From: Folioceros fuciformis | Lineage: Eukaryota; Anthocerotophyta; Anthocerotopsida; Anthocerotales | Assembly: GCA_049999805.1 (NCBI GenBank) | Contig: JBNGIO010006232.1 | Location: 211,340-267,775 of the forward strand | Direction of reading: 5' to 3' | DNA length: 56,436 nucleotides | Shown: positions 1 through 10,700 of the stretch, one piece after another | Numbering within the stretch: the stretch's first letter is position 1 | Layout: each line of letters opens with the position of its first letter | The notes under the pieces: model-generated | Told to the model about the DNA's origin: nothing | The model's input: the letters and a program-made list of their open reading frames with translations, nothing else | The model's database searches: none | Position numbers and translations under genes: made by a program

Positions 1-494
1 GTGCTGTGCAGAGCGCGCCAGGCTGTGAGAGCGGCGAACGGTATGGCAGCGGCCTGCGCATGCGGCAATCCGGCGGGCTTCAGCACGAGCTCCTCCTCGA
101 GCAGGATAGCGTAGTCTGCGTAGGTGCCGCGCTCGGCGGTGGGATGAAGAGCGCCAAACACCTGGTCTCCGATTCGCAGCTCCCGCACCCCGCTGCCTGT
201 GGCGGCCACCTCGCCGCTCACGTCCCGCCCGAGCACCAGCGGCAGCAGCGGCTCGAAGATAGACCTGCCATAACCTTCCCGCATCCGGAGGTCCAGCGGA
301 TTCACGGCCGCTGAGTGCACCCGCACCAGGACCTCTCCCGGCATCAGATCCCGCAGCGGGGCCTGGTGCTGCACCTGAAGCACCTCCGGCCCGCCATAGC
401 TCGGAAGCACAACTGCGCGGCAGGTGGACACTCCTCTGCACCTCCACGTCCAGATCCACCCCCTCTCTGCAAAATTCACGCCCTGCCTCCACAT
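1..494 (-). CDS. RTN4IP1-like mitochondrial quinone oxidoreductase / zinc-type alcohol dehydrogenase, 5' part
   Basis: The minus strand reads open from an ATG at 494 to the window edge (164 codons); the rest of the gene lies before position 1. The first 30 residues are rich in Arg and Trp with almost no acidic residues and look like a mitochondrial presequence. The GroES-like dehydrogenase fold then begins with AVVLPSYGGPEVLQV (about residue 31), followed by VNPLDLRMREGYG, LVLGRDVSGEV, GDQVFGAL, GTYADYAILLEEE and FAALTAWRAL. This order matches the medium-chain dehydrogenase branch of animal RTN4IP1/OPA10 and plant At3g15090-like proteins, which bind NADPH and act in mitochondria. The catalytic zinc Cys/His of classical alcohol dehydrogenases is absent, as in quinone-oxidoreductase types. 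The Rossmann part is not in the window. The start is supported by the basic leader and the immediate onset of family similarity. An upstream intron cannot be excluded. Confidence 0.85.
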   Translation of the reverse strand, partial: MWRQGVNFAERGWIWTWRCRGVSTCRAVVLPSYGGPEVLQVQHQAPLRDLMPGEVLVRVHSAAVNPLDLRMREGYGRSIFEPLLPLVLGRDVSGEVAATGSGVRELRIGDQVFGALHPTAERGTYADYAILLEEELVLKPAGLPHAQAAAIPFAALTAWRALHS

Positions 495-639
495 CCTTCA
501 CGCCTCGCCTACTTCTCGGGCGCCTGTTCCAGATCCCAATTGCAAGCCTTAATCCATCTACTCTGCCTCCATCCTCACATTCAGCGGTGCCTCATCGCAC
601 CATCGCGCCGTCCTATTCTGTCCTGCAGACTTTCTACAT

Positions 640-653
640 TAAACCCTAAACCA
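640..653. promoter_or_regulatory. telo-box (AAACCCTA-type) upstream of the RTN4IP1-like gene
   Basis: The sequence TAAACCCTAAACC lies about 150 bp upstream of the ATG at 494. Interstitial telomere motifs (telo-boxes) are common in plant promoters of housekeeping and organelle-related genes. The motif is seen directly; its regulatory role is inferred. Confidence 0.45.
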
Positions 654-765
654 CTTCAAGGACACGGCAGCTTTGGAGTACAATCAGAACATGCGCAAGT
701 AACAAGTGGCAAGCCCATGTGAGCTAGCACAGCATCCAGTCACACTGTGTGAACTGTCTGCCACT

Positions 766-873
766 GCGTGCGGGTGCAAACAGCGCGACTTTGTGCAATG
801 ACACTGCTTGCGGGTNNNNNNNNNNGCTTGCGGGTGCAAACAGCGCGACTTTGTGCAATGACACTGCTTGCGA
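766..873. repeat. 40-bp tandem repeat broken by a 10-N gap
   Basis: A 40-bp unit beginning GCTTGCGGGTGCAAACAGCG occurs at 766, starts again at 806, and recurs complete at 826 after the Ns at 816-825. The flanks of the gap repeat each other, so the gap most likely hides an unknown number of collapsed copies. Confidence 0.85.
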
Positions 874-890
874 TTGTCTTCACTGCAATA

Positions 891-1063
891 AGAACGAGAG
901 TCTGCCTGTTCTTCGCTCATTCACTGTAACGAGAGTCTGCCTGTTCTTTGCTCATAATTGTAACGAGAGTCTGCCTGTTCTTTGCTCATTCACTGTAACG
1001 AGAGTNNNNNNNNNNCGAGAGTCTGCCTGTTCTTTGCTCATTCACTGTAACGAGAGTCTGCCA
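891..1063. repeat. 35-bp tandem repeat broken by a 10-N gap
   Basis: About five copies of a roughly 35-bp unit containing AACGAGAGTCTGCCTGTTCT are interrupted by Ns at 1006-1015. Copies differ by one or a few bases. The unit is unrelated to the 40-bp repeat next to it. No gene is supported between 1064 and 1877: the open frames there are short and resemble no family I know. Confidence 0.85.
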
Positions 1064-1877
1064 ATTTTTTGTGCGTCTCGTACAGAATTCCTGTGCACTC
1101 CAAGATTTGTGTTATGTGCATGGCACTTAGGGCTTTTAAGGCACAGCAAGATTTCGGAGGCCTCGTGTGTGTCGTTTACGGCGACGTGTGTTGCTTCTCC
1201 CGGCTGCATGACAGACGGATGATGCAGCCCCCAGGTTTTGCAGGTTGGCACTCCTTCACGGATTGAGGATGGTAACAGGTTGAGTGGGTGTGAAGGGGTC
1301 TGCGGTCATGGCTGATCCATGGGCAGAAGTCACAGGGTACAGTCACTTCACAACTATGACGCAGGACTTTACTTCACCAAGCAATGATATCACGCAGCAA
1401 CCTCACACGCCAAGTTCTTCCGGATCCAAGCTGCCACCTTCGGCAGACATGTTAACTGGATTCAGGTTGCCACACTTGGCACACGTATTAACTTACCATA
1501 CTACCTCTAGCCAGAAACACATCAGCCTCGAAATTCTTGCTCTTCGCAAATCTACCTATCTATACAGAATCTACCTATCTGCGCAGGATCCTCCTTCCTT
1601 CCTAAGAGCAAGCAAGTACTAGAATCCTTGAGGAAGACCGCTGAATCCTGATGCAGGTTCTGGCCGGGTCCCGCCGTATACCTCAAGCATGTATATCCCG
1701 GGAGAAGCACGCATTAAAGCAGCTAAATCCTCGCACTGATGGAAACCTGCATACCAACCTACCGCTCCCACTCATCATGGGGAACATGAAAAAAGGGCAA
1801 CGATAGCACTACATATCTGGGGTCCTGTGGGGCAAGTAGTGTGAACGGTTTACAAACATGAAACGGGAGAAGGATGC

Positions 1878-3560
1878 TCATATAAAAGGACTGGTACCGA
1901 TGCTGAAGTCCATGACTGAAACCTCCATCTTCGGAATCTTAAGGACTGATGCCAGAAGCTTAAAGGTCAACCAGCCGTAGAGTACGTCGAGCTCTCGCAG
2001 AAATCTCCGTGACGCCTGAAGCTCAGTCAAGTAATCTGTCAATGGATGGTTGAGCTCCTTGGTGCTATAAAGTCCCAACCTGATCACTTCCCGGTCGTAG
2101 GCTCTTCCGGCTTCCTCTGCTGTGGGCCACTGGAACTTGATGATTCTGGGGGTAACCGGACATATCTTTGCCCTGTTAGGAATGAGCTGGTACCTGCCTG
2201 TTCTGCCCGAATTGATATCGAACACATGAGCCTGATACTGTGTGATTCGAGAGCTTGGATGAGTTATGTCACCTTTGGATCCAAACTTTCGCCTGATGCA
2301 CACACCGTGTGGAAGTTCTTGGCATAGATGACGGGGTACAATGGAGCGTCCGAGTTGCGCTTCTTTCTTCACGTATTGGAGAACTTCTCGCCAATCCGTA
2401 AGAGCCAACCACTCTGGCTGTTTCAGGCGGTCCAAGTACACCTGTAACATGTGAGGCTGTGCAAAATTGATCCTCACTACAGCTCGTCTCCGAATCCTGA
2501 GTCCGCACAGGTAGAGCTTGAGTTGCACAAGGTCCCTGAACACGGCTGCCTCACACGGGTCAACGAAACTCCCCAGATACACCTGCCTGTAACGCGGATT
2601 AGGAGTCCGTGAGTCCAAAGGCGCGTGGACCTGCACTTCGTGTCTGCAGTTGGCAATGTGCCATTGCACTCCGTAATAAAGGTCCCTCAAATTCGCTTCC
2701 TTGTCATCATCAGCCCCTTCCGGGACATGTCCTGGAGGATCAGTCTTGGAAGGCCCTTCCTTGCCCGCAGAGCCACAGCCCCGAGCGCCCGTATTAGTTC
2801 GCGAAAATTTTCTCCGCCTGCGCAGGACCGGGCCCCGCGCTGGCGAGTTCCTGGTCTCCAAAGCTACCACCGCCATCTGCAGGTCCTCCAAGGTGGGCGG
2901 GGCTGCCGCAGGCTTCCTTTCCTTGATACGCATGATGGTCTTGGCGATCTCCTCCACTGTCAACTCATAACTATCCGTTTTGGATGGATTCTTGTCGCCT
3001 GTTGTGGAAAACAACCAAGGCAAGGGTGGAGCGCTACCGGTGCCCGTATACGCGCTGCTCCATGGTGACGTCGATATGCCTGCATGTTGAGGATTGCGAA
3101 CTTGAAGATGATAGCCAGTCCGAATGATCAGCTCCATCCACTCGTCCACCCACAGCCAGGGAACTTCTCTAGCGCCATCATCGGGACCAACCATCAACCT
3201 GGCTTTCACCATCAGGTCCATTCCTGAAAACGACATGCCACAGCGCCGTCGCTGCTGCCCCGTGGCTTCCACAACGTTGCCAAGTCCTGCGCATACAAAT
3301 ACATCGCAGCTGTGAAGGGTTTCAACGTTCGATATCGGTGCACGACAACGATTCAATCCAACATCACAGGTAGCGCCGGCAGGCATGGAAGAATTTGACC
3401 TAACCTGCAGCTCACATGTGCTGCTGTTGACGATGCCAGCAGAACGCAGGTAGTCGTTCTCAGAGGAAAAGACACAGAGCGCTGCGAGCAAGTTCCAGCT
3501 AGCGCCCCTCCTCCTCCCCGCCGACACGACAAGTTCCGAAACTACACGATCGAAGGCCAT
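1878..3560 (-). CDS. Divergent protein with two AP2-like domains (putative DNA-binding protein)
   Basis: A single 560-codon frame; the ATG at 3560 is the first in-frame ATG. Residues 201-237 form a charged helical stretch (EEIAKTIMRIKERK, then PPTLEDLQ). Residues 246-251 are a basic, NLS-like run. An AP2-like unit spans about 295-354: YYGVQW, then RQVYLGSFVDPCEAAVFRDL and LYLCGLR. It follows the AP2/ERF pattern of YRGV, then WLGTF-x-(E)AA-x-AYD, although most of the Trp/Arg DNA-contact residues are changed. A second unit at about 421-503 ends with FQWPTAEEAGRAYDREVIRLG, a much clearer AP2 C-terminal helix. Between them lies a conserved linker (WLALTDWREVLQYVKKE). The N-terminal 110 residues have little character and may be untranslated leader. 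A broken copy sits at 31885-32431. A nuclear, DNA-binding role is inferred. Degenerate AP2 folds also occur in non-regulatory proteins, so the assignment is moderate. Confidence 0.55.
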   Translation of the reverse strand: MAFDRVVSELVVSAGRRRGASWNLLAALCVFSSENDYLRSAGIVNSSTCELQVRSNSSMPAGATCDVGLNRCRAPISNVETLHSCDVFVCAGLGNVVEATGQQRRRCGMSFSGMDLMVKARLMVGPDDGAREVPWLWVDEWMELIIRTGYHLQVRNPQHAGISTSPWSSAYTGTGSAPPLPWLFSTTGDKNPSKTDSYELTVEEIAKTIMRIKERKPAAAPPTLEDLQMAVVALETRNSPARGPVLRRRRKFSRTNTGARGCGSAGKEGPSKTDPPGHVPEGADDDKEANLRDLYYGVQWHIANCRHEVQVHAPLDSRTPNPRYRQVYLGSFVDPCEAAVFRDLVQLKLYLCGLRIRRRAVVRINFAQPHMLQVYLDRLKQPEWLALTDWREVLQYVKKEAQLGRSIVPRHLCQELPHGVCIRRKFGSKGDITHPSSRITQYQAHVFDINSGRTGRYQLIPNRAKICPVTPRIIKFQWPTAEEAGRAYDREVIRLGLYSTKELNHPLTDYLTELQASRRFLRELDVLYGWLTFKLLASVLKIPKMEVSVMDFSIGTSPFI

Positions 3561-3949
3561 GATCGGAGGAGAACTCCACCACACGTCCGGCGAATCAGGG
3601 CAATGCAAGGAGGAATTGAACTGACCTGAAGCTGCAGTCTGCGCGCCCCCGGCCAGCTGAATTCAGAGCTGACGGACAGTCCCGTTGGGAAACGAAGACT
3701 TGGGCTCGCCAAGGGCCTACGACCCGGCGCTCTCCGAGTACGGTAGCGACGTCCTGTCAAACGCGTGAGACCTGCACAAACAACACACTGGCATCACACG
3801 ATGCTCATCTTACTGCACGTACGCTGTCCATGGAGCACAGCCACCAACCCGATCAATCGCCGCGCGGAGCACCCCGAAAAGCAAGCCTGAAAGTAAGCGG
3901 GAGGGAATGAAGTCGGAGGGACTTCACATGGCTTTGTGGGATTTCAAAT

Positions 3950-4780
3950 CCATGAGCTTCAAACATATATAAACTAGCTTTTCATTTAACTTCGCCTCTG
4001 CCATCCACAAGACTCTTCAATATCCCCCTAAGAATATAGAAATATCATGTATATAAGTAATATTTTTCCATCATAGTTTTTATTATATATTATATATTAT
4101 TATTCAATATATATTCTTCATTAACATACACATATATAGTTCACCATACATAGCATATAATTTACAATCACTCACATACATTATACTATATGCTAGATTA
4201 ACAAACTGTCTCATTCTTCTTTTTAACTTTGTGTCTTTGTCTAAGTGAGCTTTCGAATGTTTGCGTGGTGCTATGACAAACAAACATGCAAATTTATTTT
4301 AAGTGTTATATAAGGACGAACATGTTGACCTCCACAAGACTTGTGTAGAGCTCACTTGAAACATATAAGGAATCAACCTCAAATGTTGGTTGTTGCTAAT
4401 TCAATCCACAGAATGTGCTAGTATGAAGGCCAAGTTCTACCATATTCTTCTTAATCTTCAAGTTTCAAAACTAGAAGAATAAAGCGTATGATAGAAGAAA
4501 GGATATCATAGATCCAAAACACACTCAAGATGTGTGCACCTAAGCACACTCAATGACATGTGTACCCCATCATCTTGATACCATTTGCACTCCCACCCAA
4601 ATGGTTTCAAGGCATTGAAACTACGGCATTTTGAGTGTGTTGCAGTTGACCATTTGAACCTAGAGCTATTGGATAGTCTCTTGTGATGCTCCCACATGGT
4701 ATCAAGACGCTGAAGCTTTAGCTTATGTGTGTGTTGCTCTTGTCCTTCTGAACCTAGAGCCAATAAATGAAGACCAGCCT
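3950..4780. other. AT-rich intergenic DNA, no gene seen
   Basis: From about 3960 to 4500 the sequence turns strongly AT-rich, with runs such as TATTATATATTATATATTAT around 4080. No coding frame, RNA gene or element could be supported. It separates the AP2-like gene from the CTAG-rich minisatellites and is unlike the roughly 50% GC of the flanking genes. Confidence 0.6.
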
Positions 4781-4847
4781 AGCGTAGAGTTTGCGAGGCA
4801 GCACTTGAATCAAGAGTCGATGGATAATTTTTTGCAAAGATGGTTCG

Positions 4848-4990
4848 CAAAGATCCATGAAGACTGACCTAGCCTAGAGCGTCGTTTAAGTGTTCCCAAA
4901 GATCCATAAAGACCGACCTAGCCTAGAGTCTAGTATAATTGTTCACAAAGATCCATGAAGACCGGCGTAGCCTAGAGCCTGTGAGATGAA
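4848..4990. repeat. 49-bp tandem repeat, three copies
   Basis: A unit starting CAAAGATCCATGAAGACTG begins at 4848, 4897 and 4946, an exact 49-bp period. Each copy contains CCTAGCCTAGAG or a close variant, the same core as the 48-bp array that follows. The two arrays probably derive from one ancestral motif. Confidence 0.85.
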
Positions 4991-5003
4991 TTCTGTCTAG
5001 CCG

Positions 5004-5530
5004 GAACATCTAACCTAGCCTAGACCGCTCTATGCTAGCTAGGTTTAGATAGAACATCTAGCCTAGCCTAGACTGCTCTAGGCTAGCTAAGTTTAGACAG
5101 AACATCTAGTCTATGCTAGCTAGGTTTAGATAGAAGATCTAGCCTAGCCTAGACTGCTCTAGGCTAGCTAAGTTTAGATAGAACATCTAGCCTAGCCTAG
5201 ACTGCTCTAGGCTAGCTAAGTTTAGACAGAACATCTAGCCTAGCCTAGACTGATCTAGGCTAGGTGGGTTTAGACGGAACATCTAGCCTAGCCTAGACCA
5301 CTCTAGGCTAGCTAGGTTTAGATGGAACATCTAGCCTAGCCTAGACCACTCTAGGCTAGATAGGTTTAGACGGAACATGTAGCCTAGTCTAGGCCGCTCT
5401 AGGCTAGCTAGGTTTAGACGGAACATCTAGCCTAGCCTATACCACTCTAGACTAGCTAGGTTTAGACGGAACATGTAGCCTAGTCTAGGTTGCTCTAGGC
5501 TAGCTAGGTCTAGATGGAACTTTTAGCCTA
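5004..5530. repeat. 48-bp palindromic CTAG-rich minisatellite, eleven copies
   Basis: Units start with GAACATCTAGCCTAGCCTAG or variants at 5004, 5052, 5100, 5133, 5181, 5229, 5277, 5325, 5373, 5421 and 5469, with a partial one at 5517. All are 48 bp except the third, which has a 15-bp deletion (33 bp). Inside each unit CTAGCCTAGA and TCTAGGCTAG are inverted copies around a short spacer, so every monomer can form a hairpin. Degenerate GCCTAGAG motifs continue to about 5700. From 5720 to 6010 I see nothing that can be named. Confidence 0.92.
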
Positions 5531-6012
5531 GCCTAGAGCAGGCAAGGCAAAAGGCTAGCCTAGCCTACATCCTACTAAGGAGAAACTTGGTATAGCCTAG
5601 AGCTTGTGAGACGGAAGGCCAAATCCCTAGCCTAGAGCCTGCAAGGCATAAGACTGCCCTAGCCTATAGCTTTAAGAGAAAAGATTGACCTAGCCATCTA
5701 CGAGTCTAGGAAGTAAGGCTCTCTAAGTATATATAAGTATATATCAAACAGTAGGTAGTCATGGGAGCTGTATCGCGAGGCTAGTCCCTTCAATTTCTTG
5801 GCCTTCTACCTCTGATGCCGCCTGAGCAACCCTAGTGGGAGGTAGACCCTTTCTCTACCCAGACTATGATGTTTTAGGTACTATCGGTTGTCATTAGGCT
5901 TTATGGGTTAGCCTTTAGTGTTCCTATCAAGCTTTATCTGCTCACTAAGATAGATGGTTTTTCCATTTAGTTTTCAAAATAAATAAATTCTTCTACGTCT
6001 TCATTCTTTTTT

Positions 6013-6160
6013 CTTCTATCTCTTTTCACAGATAGAGGTTTCTCATTCTCCTGGACCTTNNNNNNNNNNCTTCTATCTCTTTTCACAGATAGAGGTTTCT
6101 CATTCTCCTGGACCTTTTTCCTTCTATCTCTTTTCACAGATAGAGGTTTCTCATTCTCCT
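6013..6160. repeat. 51-bp tandem repeat with a 10-N gap
   Basis: The unit TTCTATCTCTTTTCACAGAT, continuing AGAGGTTTCTCATTCTCCTG, starts at 6014, 6071 and 6122; the last two are 51 bp apart. Ns at 6060-6069 lie between the first two copies. This is a pyrimidine-rich array with likely missing copies. A small duplication (GAATGGACCAATGGGACT / GAATGGCCAATGGGACT) follows at about 6161-6210. Confidence 0.85.
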
Positions 6161-6210
6161 GAATGGACCAATGGGACTATTGAATGTCTTTGAATGGCCA
6201 ATGGGACTCG

Positions 6211-7773
6211 GAGGATTGATAAGTAATATCGTTCGGTACCTTGCAGATAACCTAACTATACAGGAGGCAAGCTCGCGTGGAGGAATTGATCTGACCCTCC
6301 GCTTGTGCGAGGAATTCGTTGGTGCCATCTGCCTGCATCTAACTCATCCGGACTACGAGGTTCGGGGCAATCGGGGCCAGGAGTACTATAGGACGGGGTC
6401 GAGGATAGCAAAACCTGCAAATTGCCTTCGCTACAAACTTGGATTGAAACGGGTAGGTCTAAGCACTTTTCACTCTACAGAGCACTCTCGTGAACTGTAG
6501 CATAGTAGCATTCACAGGGCAGACCTCACACCAGGGGACGCCAGCATGCCGTGGTAGAGCTGAGCTGAGGAGAGTTTTACATACTCAAAGAAAGGAAACC
6601 CATTACACTACCGATGGGGATGAGGACGCTTAACTGTGGAAAATGGATTTTTTAAAGAGTTCTTTGCGGCCCGCACCGCCCACATGAAGCCTACGCGTGA
6701 AAGCTGGCAGGCATATCGAAGTACCGTGCATATGAACTGAACTCCTTCTGAGACCGCTGATGTGAATTTGTGCATTACAATCACTACTTACTCGTGGAAC
6801 GCAATCGTAATTTGGATCCCTGCATTGCATTTTCACAATGATAGTCATGGACTTGCAGGATTTACTGAATTCCTGGTAGCTGCCGTTGATGTGTGGAGTT
6901 TCCGTGTAGCCATGCTTATGCTCGTGGTCCTGGTGAGCTTAAAGCCTATATCGATCTCACGAAGCACATTTAAGCTTCGTTATCTTGTATCTCAAGAGAG
7001 AAGCAGACTCACAAGGATCGGAGCCCTTGCATGTGCATTTGGTTTCCCTCGCTCAACCTGCCTCCTTCCATTTGGAACATGAATAATGCTGGGGAGAAGC
7101 ATCTGGACATTTTCTCTGCTCCGCATTAGGAGGGCTAGCTCCTGCTGGAAGCCTTCGTTCCCTTGTTACATTCTACCTACCAACCATGTTTCATTAGACT
7201 TATTATGGGTTCATCCCAGGCAGGTTGAGCGAGGGAAACACTCTGTCATGATGTCATCCTGTGAAGTACGCCTGCCCAAGCAAACTGGGGCGAAACACGT
7301 AAGCACATTCAGTCATCAATTGCTGCGTTACCATCCACCCATCGACAATGTCAGTGCTGCCACAAACAAGTCCATCTGGATCCACGATTGCCATCTGCAG
7401 GTTATCATTCACCCGCATGCCCATCTTGGCGCCGGTTGCACGGGAACTTGTCCAACTGAAAAAAAAACACACGCTATGTCATGCACATGTGCCAGGGGAT
7501 GCAAGCTATCGCATGCAGAGAAATCCATGAGCAGCCATCTTGCATGGGGTCTTTCCAAATTTCAACCTGCTGAAACTCCCAGGTGCAGCAGCAGCAAACC
7601 TTTCACGAGGATAGCACTGGTCCATGTAGATGTGTTACTTAGAGCGTGTGATAGCATCTCACTGCGCCTGCCCAGAAGATCTGCATGTGATGGATCCAAA
7701 GTGACGCAGCCTGTGTCCACCTTTCTTCTTGTAGCACGGTAAATTCTTCGGCCCTGCCTGACCCTGGGGATGC
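6211..7773. other. Intergenic or 3' flank of the PPR gene, no supported gene
   Basis: Several open frames of 60-218 codons exist on both strands, but none shows a domain, a consistent splice model or similarity I recognise. The part nearest 7774 is probably the 3' untranslated region of the minus-strand PPR gene. Confidence 0.5.
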
Positions 7774-10700
7774 TTATTCGCTGCCCACCGAAAAAGCATG
7801 CACCAATCCCTCTCTGTCTGTCCACCAGCTTTGACCTGGCTGCTTCCATGCCCTTGTTCTCTTTCTCTTTGCCTGCATCTTCTGTGCCTGCTCCCACATC
7901 TGGGCACAGGTGTATAGGTTGGACATCAACACATATGCTGCGGCATCTTTCTTGTTTAGCTTAATTGCTTCCTCAAAAGCATAGCGACCCACCTCCACGT
8001 TCCTCCACTTTCGACACGCACCCAACAAAGTGTGCCAGACGGCAGCCTTAGGCTGTAGAGACATCGTTCGTACAAACACTAATGCCGCATCCAGTTGTCC
8101 TGCACGACATAAGAGATCTACCATGCATGTGTAGTGGTCCTCCGTAGGGGTGATCCCATAGCGTCCGCTCATAGCCTCAAAGTACTCCCACCCTTCGTTC
8201 CCTAGACCCGCATGGCTGCACACCGTTAGTACACACAGGAGTGTGATGCCATCTGGGAGTATGCCGTCTCCCCTCATCTTACGGAACGCGCTGAAGACTC
8301 TATCACTGTCTCCTTGACAGGTGTAGCCTGCAATCAGTGCATTCCAAGTGACAACGTCTTTCTTACGCAACGCGTCGAACAACTGCTGTGCATCAAGCAT
8401 GCTTCCTGACTTCCCATACATGTTTATCAAACTGCTGGCTACAAACTCATCAGTTTGGAGGCCTTGTTCTACAATTTGTGCATGCAGCTGCCTTCCCAAA
8501 TGCAAAGCTGCCACGTTAGCACATGCCTGCAAGATGCATACAAATGTCACGGAATCCGGTACGGTCATGCCTTCATCTTGCATAGTCTTGTAGAGATGAA
8601 GGGCTTCCTGGCCCATACCCTGCTGGGAATATGCTGCAATCATGGCAGTCCAGGTCACCTCATTTTTTTGACCAAGGCTGTCGAACACTCTCCGTGCATC
8701 TTGCAAGCTGCCACATTTTGCGTACATGTTGACCAAACTGCTGGCCACAACCACGTCATGTTGATGCCCTCGCTCTCTGACCTGTGTATGAATTTGTTTC
8801 CCCATCTCCAACGCTGGTGTGCCTAAGCTTGCACATGCCTGCAGGAGGCACACAAATGTCACGGGGTCGGGTACAGCCATACCTTCTTGTTGCATAGCGC
8901 TGTAGAGATGGAGGGCTTCTTGGCCCATGCCCTGATGCGAATATCCTGCTATCATTGCATTCCAGGCCACCACATCTTTGTTACCATGGACTTCAAATAC
9001 TCTCTGCGCATCTTCCAGGCAGCCACACTTGGCATACATGTTTACCACACTGCTAGCTACAAACACGTCAGCTTCAAGTTCTTGCTCTGTAATTTGCCTG
9101 TGAAGATGCTTCCCCGTCTCCAGAGCCAGTGCACCCATACTTGCACATGCTTGCAAGAGGTACACGAATGTCATTGAATCAGGCCTAGCAATGCCTTCAT
9201 CTTGCATAGCACTGTAGAGACCCAAGGCTTCCTGGCCCATCCCTTGCTGAGAATATGCTCCTATCATGGCATTCCATATCACCACATCTTTGTGAAGAAG
9301 TCCTCCAAACACTCTCTCTGCATCTTGCAAGCTGCCACACTTTGCATACATGTTCAACAAACTGCTACCTACAAACACATCAACTTGGTGACCTTGTTCG
9401 CGTATCTGCATGTGGAGCTGCTTGCCCTGCTCCAGAGCCGGAGTGCCCACAGCTGCGCATGCCTGCAAGAGGCAAACTAACGTCACTGAATCAGGTACAG
9501 CAATGCCCTCTGCTTGCATTGCACTGTACAGACGAAGGGCCGCCTGGCCCATGCCTTGCTGTGAATATCCTGCTATCATGGCATTCCACGTGATCACATC
9601 TTTGTGCCCAAGGGCTTCGAACACTCTCCAAGCATCCTCCAAGCTGCCACACTTTGCATACATGTTTACTAGACTATTGGCGACACACACATCAGCTTGA
9701 AACCCTTGTTTTCTGATTTGCGCATGCACATGCTTTCCCTTTTCCAATCCCCGGGCACCCACACTCGTACATGCTTGCAGCAGGCACACAAATGTCACGG
9801 CATTAGGAACAGCCATGCCTTCTGCTTCCATCACACTGTAAACACGAAGAGCATCATACCCCATGCCTTGCTGGGAATATCCTGCTATCATGGCAGTCCA
9901 CGTTACCACATCTTTACGAGACAAGCCATCAAAGACTCGCTGCGCATCCTCTAAGCTCCCACACTTTGCATACATATTCACCAAACTGTTGGCTATAAAC
10001 ACATCAGCTTGATGTCCTCGTTCCCTAATTCGTGCATGAAGGTCTTTCCCGCTCTCCAACGCAAGGGGGCCAACAACTGCACATGCCTGCAGAAGGCACA
10101 TAAATGTCACACAGTCGGGCACAACCATCGCATCGTTTAGCATAGCTCGGTAAAGACGAAGGGCTACCTGCCCAAAGCCATTCTGAGAATATCCTGCTAT
10201 TAAAGCATTCCACGTTACAACATCTTTTCTACCTAGTCCATCGAACACCCGCTGGGCGTCTTCCAATCTACCACACTTTGCGTACATGTCCACTAGGCAA
10301 CTAGAAACAAATAAATCGGGATCCGGGCCACTGGCCAACACATCACTGCTGGCCATCACATCGGCATGCACTTGCTGCCCAGATTTCAGGTCTCCACCCC
10401 TTGCACAAGCCTGTAGGGCTGCCACGAATACATAGCTATCTGGCTTCACGCTGGACCCCCGCATACGATGATAAAGTTGTATAGCCTGATTGTCGAGTCC
10501 CTGTTTAACATGTGCAGAGATAATGGACGACCACATGAAGGCATCTGCGTGGCCAACCCCTTCAAACACGTCTATCGCCTCATGCAACCTGCCATGAGAA
10601 GCATACATTCGGAGAACGTGGTTGCACAAGAATGTATCTGACTGGTACCCCTTTATAACCGTGCAGGTATGGACCCGACTGCCAAGGACAAGATCCTTGT

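Noticed and set aside
6-722. Plus-strand open frames over the first 0.7 kb
   Set aside because: They are shadows of the minus-strand RTN4IP1-like gene, whose family motifs are unmistakable.
749-1222. Open frame through the N gaps
   Set aside because: It only translates tandem repeats and Ns; not a gene.
5004-5530. CRISPR-like array
   Set aside because: Units are contiguous without unique spacers and the genome is a plant nuclear one.
8348-9954. A series of plus-strand frames of 80-120 codons
   Set aside because: They recur at the 312-bp period and are antisense shadows of the PPR repeats.
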